From an uncultured bacterium (GTDB lineage Bacteria > Cyanobacteriota > Vampirovibrionia > Gastranaerophilales > Gastranaerophilaceae), in contig URFH01000001.1 in the NCBI GenBank assembly GCA_900547155.1, forward strand, positions 62,001-126,000: DNA of 64,000 bases, in the 5' to 3' direction. Both the position numbers and the translations under genes were made by a program. Of the stretch, positions 9,422 to 17,991 are shown piece by piece. The first letter of the stretch is position 1, and every line of letters starts with the position of its first letter. The notes under the pieces are model-generated. The model was not told where the DNA came from, ran no database searches, and saw nothing but the letters and a program-made list of their open reading frames with translations.

Positions 9422-9565
9422 TTAGTACTGTAAAGTCGCTACTGATAAAATTTGCATTTCTTCATTGTTGGTTTGCGCAAGTGTCTGCATTGAGGTGACA
9501 TAAGCCGCCAGAAGCAGAACCATAGCCGTGATTAGTGTGTAATTAACTAGCCGGACTTCATTCAT
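9422..9565 (-). CDS. Very small membrane peptide (47 aa)
   Basis: Reading from ATG at 9565: MNEVRLVNYT, then one hydrophobic helix (LITAMVLLLAAYV) and a polar tail ending LSVATLQY. GGAG lies 7 bases before the start, and an intrinsic terminator follows the stop, so this is likely a real small gene. One membrane segment with the N-terminus inside is predicted. It lies downstream of the repeat-containing small gene at 9606-9779 and is probably on the same transcript. Function unknown. Confidence 0.6.
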   Translation of the reverse strand: MNEVRLVNYTLITAMVLLLAAYVTSMQTLAQTNNEEMQILSVATLQY

Positions 9566-9605
9566 TCTCGTTCTCCAGTCTTGTAGCTGCCTGATTTAAC
9601 GTTTA

Positions 9606-9779
9606 TTATGCCATTACGTTAAGCGAACCGCCTTTATCATTACCAAAAGCCAGCGAGCCTGCTGTTTCTGCACCGAATGCCAGTGTTCCTGCTGCTTCCG
9701 GACGGGGTTTGTATGCAAGTGTTCCTGCTGTTTCTGCTTTTGCGCCGTAGGGGTTTGCTCCAATTGCTGATACGTTCAT
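9606..9779 (-). CDS. Small repetitive alanine/glycine-rich peptide (57 aa)
   Basis: From ATG at 9779 with GGAG 8 bases upstream. The peptide starts MNVSAIGANPYGAK and then carries three copies of an 11-15 residue repeat with core ETAGTLAY, EAAGTLAF and ETAGSLAF, with a final GGSLNVMA. Two stop codons in a row end it. No cysteines. The repeated core could be a precursor with several modified segments, a surface or assembly peptide, or simply low complexity. Strong ribosome site, terminator and the neighbouring membrane peptide support expression. Confidence 0.6.
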   Translation of the reverse strand: MNVSAIGANPYGAKAETAGTLAYKPRPEAAGTLAFGAETAGSLAFGNDKGGSLNVMA

Positions 9780-10088
9780 AGTTTACTCCTTCTTCTTACT
9801 CATTTACTCTTTTTTTATTTTTAGATATATTTTTTATGTCTGACATATATATAAAAACAAATTTTTTTTTTGAAATTCAAGAAGAGGAGAAATCATTACA
9901 AAAGTTAACAAAGTTGATAAAAGCCGCAATTTCACAGGGTTTCATACAACTTTGCACTTAATTTTATCAATCCGTCCAGCTTACGACCCGCAAGAGTCGG
10001 GGAAAGAGGCAATTTCAACGCAATTTAGTATATAAATCACCAAAATTCAGCCCTTGACAGAAAGTTAGCTTTGACTTACTTTTAAAAT
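9780..10088. other. Non-coding stretch between divergent small genes
   Basis: About 310 bases, very A/T rich near 9800-9870 (likely promoter DNA for the minus-strand small genes). A TTGACA box lies at 10053-10058 upstream of the plus-strand gene at 10089 without a well-spaced -10 box. I see no further gene or conserved RNA here. Confidence 0.4.
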
Positions 10089-10415
10089 ATGCAAATTACA
10101 GATAAAAAACCGTCATTTAATGCGAGGCTCCGGACATTTGATGTTCTGGAAACAACCTCACTGCGGCTTTTTCAGGGCAACGGGATGTTCGGGGTAAAAT
10201 CAGTAATAAAAACGCTCCACCCGCAACCGCCCAAAGCCACGGGCTGCTTAGGATTCAAGCACTTTGCAAAAACGCTGTCAGAAAAAATCAATCAAAAATA
10301 CCCGATTATAGGCGAATTTTCGCAAAAAATCAGCAAAGCCGAAACTTCAGAACTCCCGAAAATCCTTGAAGATGTGGTTAAAAAGCTCGGCAAGGAGATT
10401 GATGTTGAAGTTTAG
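10089..10415 (+). CDS. Small hypothetical protein
   Basis: A 108-residue basic protein starting MQITDKKPSFNARL. The N-terminal half is rich in F, L and G (LRLFQGNGMFGVKSVIKTL); the C-terminal half is helical and charged (SELPKILEDVVKKLGKEI). No signal peptide or membrane segment. No clear ribosome site precedes the ATG. It ends exactly where queH ends on the other strand. The N-terminal style (short peptide followed by FNARL) resembles other small host-lineage proteins, but I do not recognise it. Confidence 0.5.
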   Translation: MQITDKKPSFNARLRTFDVLETTSLRLFQGNGMFGVKSVIKTLHPQPPKATGCLGFKHFAKTLSEKINQKYPIIGEFSQKISKAETSELPKILEDVVKKLGKEIDVEV

Positions 10416-10949
10416 CTACCTCATGCTAAATTCGCACCCGCAATAGTTCTGGCGGTAAAAATCGTTTTCTTTTGCAAGCTCCATTGTGCGCAAAAAGCCG
10501 TTTTGTTTCTTAAAATTCTCAGATATAAAGCTCATCCCCTCATCAGCGGCGATTTTTTGGGCGATTTTGAAGATGAGTTGCGAGTTTTTATGGGGGCTTA
10601 CGGTTAAGGTCGTTGTAAAATCAGAAATCCCGAGTTCTTTTGCTTTGTGCACCGCGCGCAAAAGCCTGTATTCAAAGCATTTTTCACATCTTTTGCCTTT
10701 TTCGGGCTCATTTTCGAGGCCTTTGATAAATTCAAGCCAATTTTCATGGGAATCGTCTTCAACAACAAGCTCAACGCCAATTTTCGCGCAGTATTTAACC
10801 AATTCGTCGCGGCGGCGCTCATATTCTTCTTTCGGAGCAATATTCGGGTTAAAAAAGTAAATAACCGGCTCAAACCCCATAGATTTGAGCTTTTCAACCG
10901 GATAAGCAGAGCAAACTGCGCAGCATGCGTGAAGAACCGCTTTTTTCAT
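10416..10949 (-). CDS. queH: Epoxyqueuosine reductase QueH
   Basis: Reduces epoxyqueuosine to queuosine in tRNA, the non-cobalamin alternative to QueG. The 177-residue protein shows the family signature: HACCAVC near residue 7, RCEKCFEYRL near residue 87 and the CGC motif close to the C-terminus; these cysteines bind the Fe-S cluster and a second metal. It is the last gene of a minus-strand operon, starting 3 bases after the VKOR-DsbA stop. Confidence 0.95.
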   Translation of the reverse strand: MKKAVLHACCAVCSAYPVEKLKSMGFEPVIYFFNPNIAPKEEYERRRDELVKYCAKIGVELVVEDDSHENWLEFIKGLENEPEKGKRCEKCFEYRLLRAVHKAKELGISDFTTTLTVSPHKNSQLIFKIAQKIAADEGMSFISENFKKQNGFLRTMELAKENDFYRQNYCGCEFSMR

Positions 10950-10952
10950 GGG

Positions 10953-12140
10953 CTATTTCTCTTTTGCGCCGGCTTTTATAAGGCGCGCTTTTAAATCTTC
11001 ATACGGTTCAATGCCGATGTGCGTTTCAAGATTAATACGAATCGCCGGTGTGCCGTCTATTCCCAGCTTTGTGGCGTCATCTATCTCTTTTTCGAGCTGT
11101 TTTGCAGCTTCTTCGCTGTGGGCATCGATTTTTAGCTGCTCAGCGTTGATTCCGAGGGATTTTGCGCCTTTTAGCAGTTCTTCCTCGGTCAGATTTTCTT
11201 TATCAAACATAAAAATGTTCAAATCCCAGAGTTTATTCTGTTTTGCGGCTGCATTTGCGTATTTTGCAAGCAGGCAGGAGCCCTGATGCATTTGCCCGGG
11301 CATATATTTGTTGCAATCGCTGTCCAGAGGGAGATTGTGGTGGACAATTTTTATATTATCGAGCTCATGAACCGCCCGATGAAGCATTGTATTGAGCACA
11401 AAGCAAAACGGGCACTGATAATCGGTATATTCATGCACAATTACGGTTGCGTCAGGGTCACCGAGGGTGTTTCCGGTCGCTGCGCCTGATTTGTCAACGC
11501 CTTTTGTAAATTCTTTCCATTCTTTCTGTTTTTTAACCTGCGGGGCCATAACATCCGAAACAGTTGTGTAAGTAAGGAATACAGCTGCAATCAGCACGAG
11601 AATTCCGAAAGAAATCGCGTATTTTTTGACTTTCAAAGCTTTTATAAAGTCCTGAAAGCTGTTTTTAAACACGGAAATATAACTTTCGTTGTCAGGGCGC
11701 GCGGCTATTGCGATTACAAGATTCAAGAGGTAAGTTACAAGGCACAATATGCAGAGTTTGTGGATTTCAAACACAGAAAGCGCAAACAGCGACATTGAAA
11801 TGACAAAAGCAATTGAGCCAAGAGCGCAAATATAGCTTTCCGGCCGTTCAAAAACCTCAAGAAAGCCCAGAAATTTGATTTTTTTGATTTTATCAACATA
11901 AGTGAAGAAAATGAAGATAAAATAAAGAAACAGCCCCCAGATAGCAAGCGGAATTCCGAAAAACTGCGAATGTGTGGTTTTTGCAACGCCGTCACAGTCG
12001 ATAAATTCGTTCACCGAGCAAAAGCTTGAAAGCGCATAGGGATTAAAGTTTACGTCAAAATAGATAATTGTAAGTTTTATTGAAGTTATAAACCCCAGCA
12101 GAGCTATAAGCGTCAGAGCTATACGTTTAGAGAGTTTCAT
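10953..12140 (-). CDS. VKOR-DsbA fusion, disulfide-bond forming protein
   Basis: A 395-residue membrane enzyme that makes disulfide bonds in exported proteins, combining the quinone-linked reductase and its thiol partner. Residues 1-150 are a bacterial vitamin K epoxide reductase domain with four to five helices, loop cysteines C41 and C49 and the active-site CILC motif. A further helix (about 175-195) leads to a periplasmic DsbA-like thioredoxin domain (about 210-395) with CPFC and a cis-proline loop GTPAI. VKOR-thioredoxin fusions are characteristic of cyanobacteria and relatives. It overlaps the O-antigen ligase gene by 14 bases. Confidence 0.93.
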   Translation of the reverse strand: MKLSKRIALTLIALLGFITSIKLTIIYFDVNFNPYALSSFCSVNEFIDCDGVAKTTHSQFFGIPLAIWGLFLYFIFIFFTYVDKIKKIKFLGFLEVFERPESYICALGSIAFVISMSLFALSVFEIHKLCILCLVTYLLNLVIAIAARPDNESYISVFKNSFQDFIKALKVKKYAISFGILVLIAAVFLTYTTVSDVMAPQVKKQKEWKEFTKGVDKSGAATGNTLGDPDATVIVHEYTDYQCPFCFVLNTMLHRAVHELDNIKIVHHNLPLDSDCNKYMPGQMHQGSCLLAKYANAAAKQNKLWDLNIFMFDKENLTEEELLKGAKSLGINAEQLKIDAHSEEAAKQLEKEIDDATKLGIDGTPAIRINLETHIGIEPYEDLKARLIKAGAKEK

Positions 12141-13545
12141 TTTTTACTCCTTCTTCACTATTTTTGCAATCTTCCGAAGTATTGAAGAAAACCGAAGAAC
12201 CGATTGCAATTATCGTCCAGAACAGGAATTGCACCTGCGGTCTAAAGAATATTGTATCAAACAGCCCATGCACCATCACGCCTGCAACGGTTAATATTGC
12301 TGCGCAGGAGATTATCTTTTCGGACAAGCCCGATTGGAGCGCATTTTCGAGCGGTTTTGAGATAAATTTTAAACTTCTGTACAAAAACATCAAAATAAAT
12401 GCCCCGAACGCAAGTAGTGCAAATATTCCGCTTTCTACAGCAATTTCAAGAGGCACAGAATATGTGCTTAAAGCGTCATAACCGGTCAGCATGTAATATC
12501 CGTAAATTTCGCGAAAAGTCCTGTTCCCCACGCCTATCCCGAGTATTGGATGGTCAAGAAACATCTGCCATGAGGAGTTGTAAACATTCATTCTGAACGA
12601 GGTCGAGGAATCTCCGCGCAAAATGAAAATGGACATTAACCGTTTTACGATTTGCGGGGTGGAAATGAGCACAATCGCAAAGAATCCGGCCGCCGCGCCA
12701 AGCAAAATTCTCCAGTATTTTTTGATTTTTTCGGCAGTTTTGAAATCTGTGTTGATAATTTTTGTAAAAAGGAGCACAAAAGCGAAAATAACCGCGCCGA
12801 GCCCCAGATAAGCGCCTCTTGAACCTGTAAAAAAGATTGCGGCGGCGCAGATGAAAAACATTGCCGTGCTTGTTGCAAAAGTTTTGTAATTTTTCTTTGA
12901 AAAAGCAAGCATTGAGGTTGCGATTATGCCGGAAATCCCGGCAACAAGGTATCCGCCGAGAAGATTCGGATTAAAAGGCTTTAAAGTGCCGTATGCACGG
13001 GAAATTACATCTTCGGGGTTCACGTAATTCGTGTCCTGCCATGTAGAAATTTCTTCAACGCCGCAAAGGTTCTGCCAGATTGCGATTACGCTCTGAATTG
13101 AGCAAAGAATTCCGATTAGCAGGAAAAAATAGCGGATTTTGTTCTGATTTGTTTGAAAATAATTTGCCGCGCAAAAATAATACAAAATATAAATAACAGT
13201 TTTCAAAAATCCATGAACGCTGTCCGAAACCAGCTCGGAATTGAACGTGCTCAAAAGGCAAATCACGAAATAAACGAAAATTGCCCCGTCCCACGGGGTC
13301 ATTCTTGCCTTTGCGCCTTTTTTAACAAACATTTTTACAACTGTCAGCCCGACAACGCCAAGCCCGAGAAGCCCGATTTTTTCGCTTTCCAGAAAAGTCG
13401 AGCCAATTAACGTGAGGCTGATAAAAACCATTATCAGCGCATCAATATTCGACAGCAGGCAGGAATTTTTTACGAGCGGTTCGCATTTTTCCTGAAAAAA
13501 TCCGTAAATTTTGTTTTTCAGGCTCAAAAAACTACTTTTTATCAT
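12127..13545 (-). CDS. O-antigen ligase/polymerase family membrane protein
   Basis: A 472-residue polytopic membrane protein with roughly eleven helices and the Wzy_C region: GSRGAYLGL in a short loop, then a large periplasmic loop holding DHPILGIGVGNRTF. Such proteins join or polymerise surface glycans (WaaL/Wzy). Its placement between a DUF4330 gene and the VKOR-DsbA gene and two genes after a heptose kinase supports a role in lipopolysaccharide or a related envelope glycan. It overlaps its upstream gene by 14 bases, so it is translationally coupled. Confidence 0.88.
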   Translation of the reverse strand: MIKSSFLSLKNKIYGFFQEKCEPLVKNSCLLSNIDALIMVFISLTLIGSTFLESEKIGLLGLGVVGLTVVKMFVKKGAKARMTPWDGAIFVYFVICLLSTFNSELVSDSVHGFLKTVIYILYYFCAANYFQTNQNKIRYFFLLIGILCSIQSVIAIWQNLCGVEEISTWQDTNYVNPEDVISRAYGTLKPFNPNLLGGYLVAGISGIIATSMLAFSKKNYKTFATSTAMFFICAAAIFFTGSRGAYLGLGAVIFAFVLLFTKIINTDFKTAEKIKKYWRILLGAAAGFFAIVLISTPQIVKRLMSIFILRGDSSTSFRMNVYNSSWQMFLDHPILGIGVGNRTFREIYGYYMLTGYDALSTYSVPLEIAVESGIFALLAFGAFILMFLYRSLKFISKPLENALQSGLSEKIISCAAILTVAGVMVHGLFDTIFFRPQVQFLFWTIIAIGSSVFFNTSEDCKNSEEGVKNETL

Positions 13546-14146
13546 TTTCCTTTACCGTATTTTCCTGCTGGGGCGCATTAGCAACGGGTTTTGCACCGGG
13601 TTGAACGGCTTGTGCCATCGGAAGAGCCTCGCCTTTGGATTTTTGGGTTTTTCCGGGCACGATTACGTTAGAAACCGTTCCGCCAAGACGGTAATTAAAG
13701 CCCTCAAGTACAATAGGCATACCGATTTTGATTTTATTTCCTCCGACAACAGCGCCATCGTCGGTGATTTTTGCATTATCTTTCAATGACACGATTAAAT
13801 CATACTGAAAAGGCTGCACCGGGTCATCAATAATCGCAAAAGGCTGCTGCGGGTTAGGAATTTCGAGAAGATATTTTTTTGGAGCATATTTCACATCAGT
13901 GATTTCAAGTTCTGTATAAGGCACGTTTCTGATTGTAATAAAGGATTTTTCACCCTTTACAAAAGGAATTTCCGTGTCCGTAAGCGAAACGCTTTTAATC
14001 ATAACCTGAAACTGTATTGGTTCTGTTGCTTCAACAGGGGTTTTTGACAGTTTTTTATTTCCGCCGGTTATAATGAGAACCCCGACAGCCAGCACAGCTG
14101 CAATAACTGCAAGTATCACGTAATCAAACGGTTTCAGTTTATCCAT
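13532..14146 (-). CDS. DUF4330-domain membrane-anchored protein
   Basis: A 204-residue protein beginning MDKLKPFDYVILAVIAAVLAVG, one membrane anchor near residues 8-30, followed by a beta-rich periplasmic domain and a low-complexity, proline/glutamine-rich tail. The arrangement matches DUF4330, a family seen mainly in cyanobacteria and melainabacteria, often beside polysaccharide genes. Function is not established. The gene lies between the heptose kinase and O-antigen ligase genes in the same operon. Confidence 0.8.
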   Translation of the reverse strand: MDKLKPFDYVILAVIAAVLAVGVLIITGGNKKLSKTPVEATEPIQFQVMIKSVSLTDTEIPFVKGEKSFITIRNVPYTELEITDVKYAPKKYLLEIPNPQQPFAIIDDPVQPFQYDLIVSLKDNAKITDDGAVVGGNKIKIGMPIVLEGFNYRLGGTVSNVIVPGKTQKSKGEALPMAQAVQPGAKPVANAPQQENTVKENDKK

Positions 14147-14168
14147 AATAATTAAACTCCTCGCTAAA

Positions 14169-15203
14169 TTATAATTTTATTGTGTAATTTTCCATGTTCA
14201 TCTTGTTCAGGCTGTCCAAAATTTCGTCAATAGAGGTCGTTGCGCAGCCGAATGAGCGGATAACGATGCTTGCGGCAATATTACCGATTATAGCCGCATA
14301 TTTTGGAGGCGCGCCGCATGCCAGAGCCAGCGTGTATGACGCAACAACCGTATCGCCCGCACCTGTAACGTCAAAAACCCTTGTTTTATTGAATACAGGG
14401 ACCTCGGTAAGCGTGCCGTCTTTGTCAAAAACAGCCATTCCGTCGCCACCGCGGGTTACAAGCAGGGTTTCGGATTCAGTGGCTTTTAGCAGGTCATTTC
14501 CGGCTTTTTTAAGGGTTTCGATATCGCGGATAAAGTATCCGACCGCTTTTTCCGTATCAGGCTGGTTCGGCGTGAGAGAATATGCGCCTTTATAGCGCCA
14601 GAGGTCTTTTTGTGCGTCAACAACAATGATTTTTCCGAATTTTCTTGCTGTTTCAATGGCCGTTCTGATTATGTTTTCAGTCAAAAAACCGATATTGTAA
14701 TCCGACAAAATCACCGCATCATGCTCAGGGATTGCCTTTTCAATATTTTCAATAACTTTTTGCTCAATTTCAGCGGACGGAGCGGAATTTTCTACCCTGT
14801 CAACGCGCACAATCTGCTGCGTTACAGAATGGAAGCTTGCGCCGGAGATTCTTGATTTTACAGTGGTAGGGCGGTTGGAATCCTCAACCATATATTCAGT
14901 ATTTATGCCGGCTTCTTTCATTGCATTGAGCAGAATGGGCGCATAGTAGTCATTTCCGTAGAGCCCGATTGCAGAAACCTTGCCGTTATTAAGGGTAGCG
15001 AGGTTGTGAGCTGCGTTGGAGGCCTGACCGAGTATGATTTTTGTGCTTGCGTGGCGCAAAATCAGAACCGGCGCTTCTCTTGAGATTCTTTCAGTATCGC
15101 CGTAAATCATTTCGTCGATTGCCTGATCGCCAATTATGAGAACTCTGGGTTCGCTCAGCTTTTTTATATATCCGGTTAAAATATTTTTGTCAAAATCAAA
15201 CAT
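14169..15203 (-). CDS. hldE1: D-glycero-beta-D-manno-heptose-7-phosphate kinase (PfkB type)
   Basis: A 344-residue ribokinase-family enzyme that phosphorylates heptose 7-phosphate for ADP-heptose synthesis of LPS inner core. The N-terminal VLIIGDQAIDEMIYGDTERISREAP matches the RfaE/HldE first domain. GQASNAAHNLATL is the usual GGAANVA motif with Q replacing the second G. DVTGAGDTVVA near residue 277 is the PfkB catalytic signature. The cytidylyltransferase domain of HldE is absent, so the adenylyltransferase must be elsewhere. It is the first gene of the envelope operon. The gene name is inferred. Confidence 0.85.
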   Translation of the reverse strand: MFDFDKNILTGYIKKLSEPRVLIIGDQAIDEMIYGDTERISREAPVLILRHASTKIILGQASNAAHNLATLNNGKVSAIGLYGNDYYAPILLNAMKEAGINTEYMVEDSNRPTTVKSRISGASFHSVTQQIVRVDRVENSAPSAEIEQKVIENIEKAIPEHDAVILSDYNIGFLTENIIRTAIETARKFGKIIVVDAQKDLWRYKGAYSLTPNQPDTEKAVGYFIRDIETLKKAGNDLLKATESETLLVTRGGDGMAVFDKDGTLTEVPVFNKTRVFDVTGAGDTVVASYTLALACGAPPKYAAIIGNIAASIVIRSFGCATTSIDEILDSLNKMNMENYTIKL

Positions 15204-15270
15204 TTCTCTCTCCGTTTTGCCTGTTTAGCGGATAAAATTTTATATCTGGTGTATATGATATAAATTGTAG

Positions 15271-15276
15271 TATAAT
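15271..15276 (+). promoter_or_regulatory. Probable -10 box upstream of the 15331 gene
   Basis: TATAAT at 15271-15276 in an A/T-rich divergent intergenic region, about 55 bases before the ATG at 15331. A convincing -35 box is not visible. Confidence 0.4.
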
Positions 15277-15330
15277 ATACACAGTTTAGCACAAAAATTT
15301 TCTATTAAATCAACAGATTTTAGAGGGATA

Positions 15331-15897
15331 ATGGCAGAAAAAGACGACGATATAGAAATACCGCAGGGCTTTGGAATAACCGACGAAAACTTTAACGAAA
15401 AAGAAGAAATCGAAAAGCTTCAGGCAAAAATCCGAAAAATGAGCGCTATGGCGAATGATTCGGAAGAAATGACAATGCAAAGTGCCGATGATATTCCGGA
15501 TGAAAACGAAGAAGCTGCACAGCCTGAAAGTGCCTTTATTGAAGAATCGTTTGATACATCTAAAACGCATGCAAAAAAATATGTGGTCACCGCAGACGCA
15601 AAATATGTCGATTACTTTGAAAAACTGTCGCTTGAAAAACGCTCCGAGGTTTTTAATGAAATGCTCGGAGAATATATCGTAAACGAGGACAAACGTAATG
15701 CTAAAAAACGCATGAAAAGAATCATGATTCATTCTTTTATTGCAGCAATAACAATAATCATTACACTGCCGGTTCTGCTATTCATAGTAAATAAAGCAAT
15801 ACACTACACCGTACTAAACTATCAGGATTCACAGCAGAATTTTGAAAAATTATACGAAAGTCAGGGTATTGCAATTCAGCAAAAAAGGAAAAGATAA
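15331..15897 (+). CDS. Single-pass membrane protein, unknown function
   Basis: A 188-residue protein. The first 120 residues are acidic and hydrophilic (AEKDDDIEIPQGFGITDENF). A basic patch (RNAKKRMKRIM) leads into one strong membrane helix near residues 137-158, with a short charged C-terminal tail after it. GAGGGATA precedes the ATG. A cytoplasmic regulatory or scaffolding domain anchored by a C-terminal helix is the simplest reading. It lies 10 bases before the next gene and forms an operon with it. Confidence 0.75.
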   Translation: MAEKDDDIEIPQGFGITDENFNEKEEIEKLQAKIRKMSAMANDSEEMTMQSADDIPDENEEAAQPESAFIEESFDTSKTHAKKYVVTADAKYVDYFEKLSLEKRSEVFNEMLGEYIVNEDKRNAKKRMKRIMIHSFIAAITIIITLPVLLFIVNKAIHYTVLNYQDSQQNFEKLYESQGIAIQQKRKR

Positions 15898-15907
15898 AAA
15901 CTATTAA

Positions 15908-16564
15908 ATGAACATCGAATTTAAACACAACAAACAATATTTCGTAGGAATATCGCTTGGTTCTGCTGCTTCAACCGAAACCGGCGCAGCAGTTTTGGAT
16001 TCCTCGCTCAATGTAATCACTCTGGACAAGCTTTTTACAATGGAGGACGTAAAGTATTTTCTGGACAACTTTGTAGGCAAGCAAAATGCCGTTTTTAACA
16101 TAGCTCTTCCGGAAAATCCCACCATGCTCAACGCAAAATGGAAGCTCTATTCGCGCCAGTACCAGCTTATTCAAACAAACAGGCTCATTAACAAAGAAAG
16201 CGAATGGATTCAGCGCTATTCTTTTAGAGGAACAGAATATTTTAAAGAACTCAAGGACAAGGGCATTGATATTTTCAGGTTCGACATTCATGAGCTGAAA
16301 AGTTCTCTAAAACTTGCAGGAATTTACAAAGACAGGACGCCCGTTGACTGCAAAGCGTTCCAAAGTGCCCTTAAATTCCAGTTCGGAATCAGAGAGCTCC
16401 CCGCAAATATGCTCCCTGTTGCACAACTGGAGGCGATACTGGGCGCATATTTGGGATATCTTATGAATCAGTCAAATCCCGAATACGCGTACAAAGTCCG
16501 CTCGGAATTTAAGGGAATTGAGGTCATTGGAATCGATTTACAGCCTGCTTTATCCCAGAAGTAA
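15908..16564 (+). CDS. Putative RNase H-fold protein (DUF429-like)
   Basis: A 218-residue soluble protein. The N-terminal strand YFVGISLGSAAS, the second-strand region VITLDKLF, then NAVFNIALPENPT and the C-terminal helix LPVAQLEAILGAYLGYLMN follow the plan of DUF429 predicted nucleases of the RNase H/Holliday resolvase fold. The catalytic aspartate expected in the first strand (GID) is a serine here, so activity is doubtful. It is cotranscribed with the membrane protein upstream; its 3' end overlaps the converging gene by 15 bases. Confidence 0.6.
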   Translation: MNIEFKHNKQYFVGISLGSAASTETGAAVLDSSLNVITLDKLFTMEDVKYFLDNFVGKQNAVFNIALPENPTMLNAKWKLYSRQYQLIQTNRLINKESEWIQRYSFRGTEYFKELKDKGIDIFRFDIHELKSSLKLAGIYKDRTPVDCKAFQSALKFQFGIRELPANMLPVAQLEAILGAYLGYLMNQSNPEYAYKVRSEFKGIEVIGIDLQPALSQK

Positions 16565-17059
16565 CTGCTTATTCAGTTCTGCAAGGCTTGAAGAACCTAC
16601 TTTTGCCGTATTTGCGGCAGCCGAAGTTGCAGAATTCTGAGTTACAAAGGAGTCAAGCTGAGATTTAAGACTTCTGTATTTTTCTTTGTCCGATTCGGTT
16701 TGGGCAGTCGCCAGTTTTTCCTGAACAATGCTCAACGCTTTGTTATAATCCTTATCAATATCACCGTAAGAAGTAATCCCGACCTGTGACAGCAAAGTCT
16801 GCCATTCTGCCGGAACCTGTGCAGCGCCTGATGCAGCCTGGGCTTTTTGGGCCTCATTATCCTTTTGAGCCTCTTTTTCCTGTTGGGCTTTCATTTCACT
16901 TTCAAATTTTTCAAGTTTTGCTTTGTCAGTCGCTTTATCACCGGAAGACGGAATGCCCAGAGCAGCTAATTTTTTCTTAATTTGTTCGTATTCTGAATCC
17001 ACAGACGCTGCTGAAGAAGCGCCGGAAGCCGAAACTGATGAAACTGAATCAATAGACAT
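16550..17059 (-). CDS. Serine/alanine-rich helical protein
   Basis: A 169-residue protein without signal peptide. The start MSIDSVSSVSASGASSAASV is low-complexity and is like the N-termini of small lineage proteins secreted or surface-linked in this group. The middle (residues 30-85) is a lysine/glutamate/glutamine helix (KAKLEKFESEMKAQQEKEAQ). The final part contains a second helix and another serine/alanine stretch. GAAGGAATAAAAAT precedes the ATG. Not recognised; possible structural or export-system substrate. Confidence 0.65.
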   Translation of the reverse strand: MSIDSVSSVSASGASSAASVDSEYEQIKKKLAALGIPSSGDKATDKAKLEKFESEMKAQQEKEAQKDNEAQKAQAASGAAQVPAEWQTLLSQVGITSYGDIDKDYNKALSIVQEKLATAQTESDKEKYRSLKSQLDSFVTQNSATSAAANTAKVGSSSLAELNKQLLLG

Positions 17060-17227
17060 ATTTTTATTCCTTCTTTTGGCTAGTGTACCCTATACTATTT
17101 ATATACCCGTTTTTTTATTTTTTTAAACGTGGTTGTTAAGAAATATTAAAATAAATTTTTATAAAAACAACCGATTGTAACAAAGCTTAAAAAATAGTAG
17201 AATTAGAGATTATGAAAAGGAGTTTTT

Positions 17228-17989
17228 ATGTTTGATTTAAGAAAAGTTTTTACAAATCCTTTTGGTGACAAGGATTTTGGGAAAAAATTCGTGATAGGCT
17301 GTCTGATAATGCTATTTCCAACTGTTTTTTCCTTGATTAAAGAATTTCTTTCAAAAGAGCAGTCCAGAGAACTTTTTATGCAAAATACACCTGTAGCGCT
17401 TGCAGCTTCTGTTATTGCGGGATTTTTTGCTTGTATTTCAATCGGCTATTATTTCCGGATAATAAATAACAGAATCAACTCAAACGAAGAAATAATGCCG
17501 GATTGGCAGATAAGCAAAAATTTTATAATAGGATTAAAGGCATTTGCGGGAACATTTCTTCTGGTACTTCCTTTCTCGCTTCTCCTGTTTTTTGGAGCTA
17601 TTTTCATCATATCCGGGCCGGTGTTGGGAACTTTGATGATTTCTGTTATTTCATTTTTTGCCACTATTGCTTATCTGATATGCGTTATTGCATTATGTCT
17701 TTTGATGAACATTTCTTATGCTCAAGATTTTAAATTCTTGTCTTTTTTCAATTTTAAACGCGCGTGGGGATATTTAAAGGGGAACATATTCGGCTTTCTT
17801 CTCTACATAGGGCTGATTGCGGCAATTTCAATACTTACACAGTTGTTTTCTTTTATTCTTTTACTTGTGTTAGGAATAATCTCTATTATTGCCATTGTTC
17901 CGCTTGCATTTTATACATTATTGTTAAATGCTGAAATCGCCGGACAGTTTGTCAACGGGGTTAATAAAAAAGAAATTACCGGAGAATAA
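17228..17989 (+). CDS. DUF4013 family membrane protein (first of two)
   Basis: A 253-residue polytopic protein with about six helices. The N-terminus MFDLRKVFTNPFGDKDFGKK and the INNRINSNEEIMPDW loop are the recognisable features of DUF4013, in which a soluble start precedes a six-helix bundle. Function is not established for the family. AAAAGGAG lies before the ATG. The next gene is a paralogue starting 3 bases after its stop, so the pair is one operon and may form a hetero-oligomer. Confidence 0.8.
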   Translation: MFDLRKVFTNPFGDKDFGKKFVIGCLIMLFPTVFSLIKEFLSKEQSRELFMQNTPVALAASVIAGFFACISIGYYFRIINNRINSNEEIMPDWQISKNFIIGLKAFAGTFLLVLPFSLLLFFGAIFIISGPVLGTLMISVISFFATIAYLICVIALCLLMNISYAQDFKFLSFFNFKRAWGYLKGNIFGFLLYIGLIAAISILTQLFSFILLLVLGIISIIAIVPLAFYTLLLNAEIAGQFVNGVNKKEITGE

Positions 17990-17991
17990 CT

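Noticed and set aside
10053..10088. Sigma-70 promoter before the 10089 gene
   Set aside because: TTGACA is present but the nearest -10-like sequence is 23 bases away and overlaps the start codon region.
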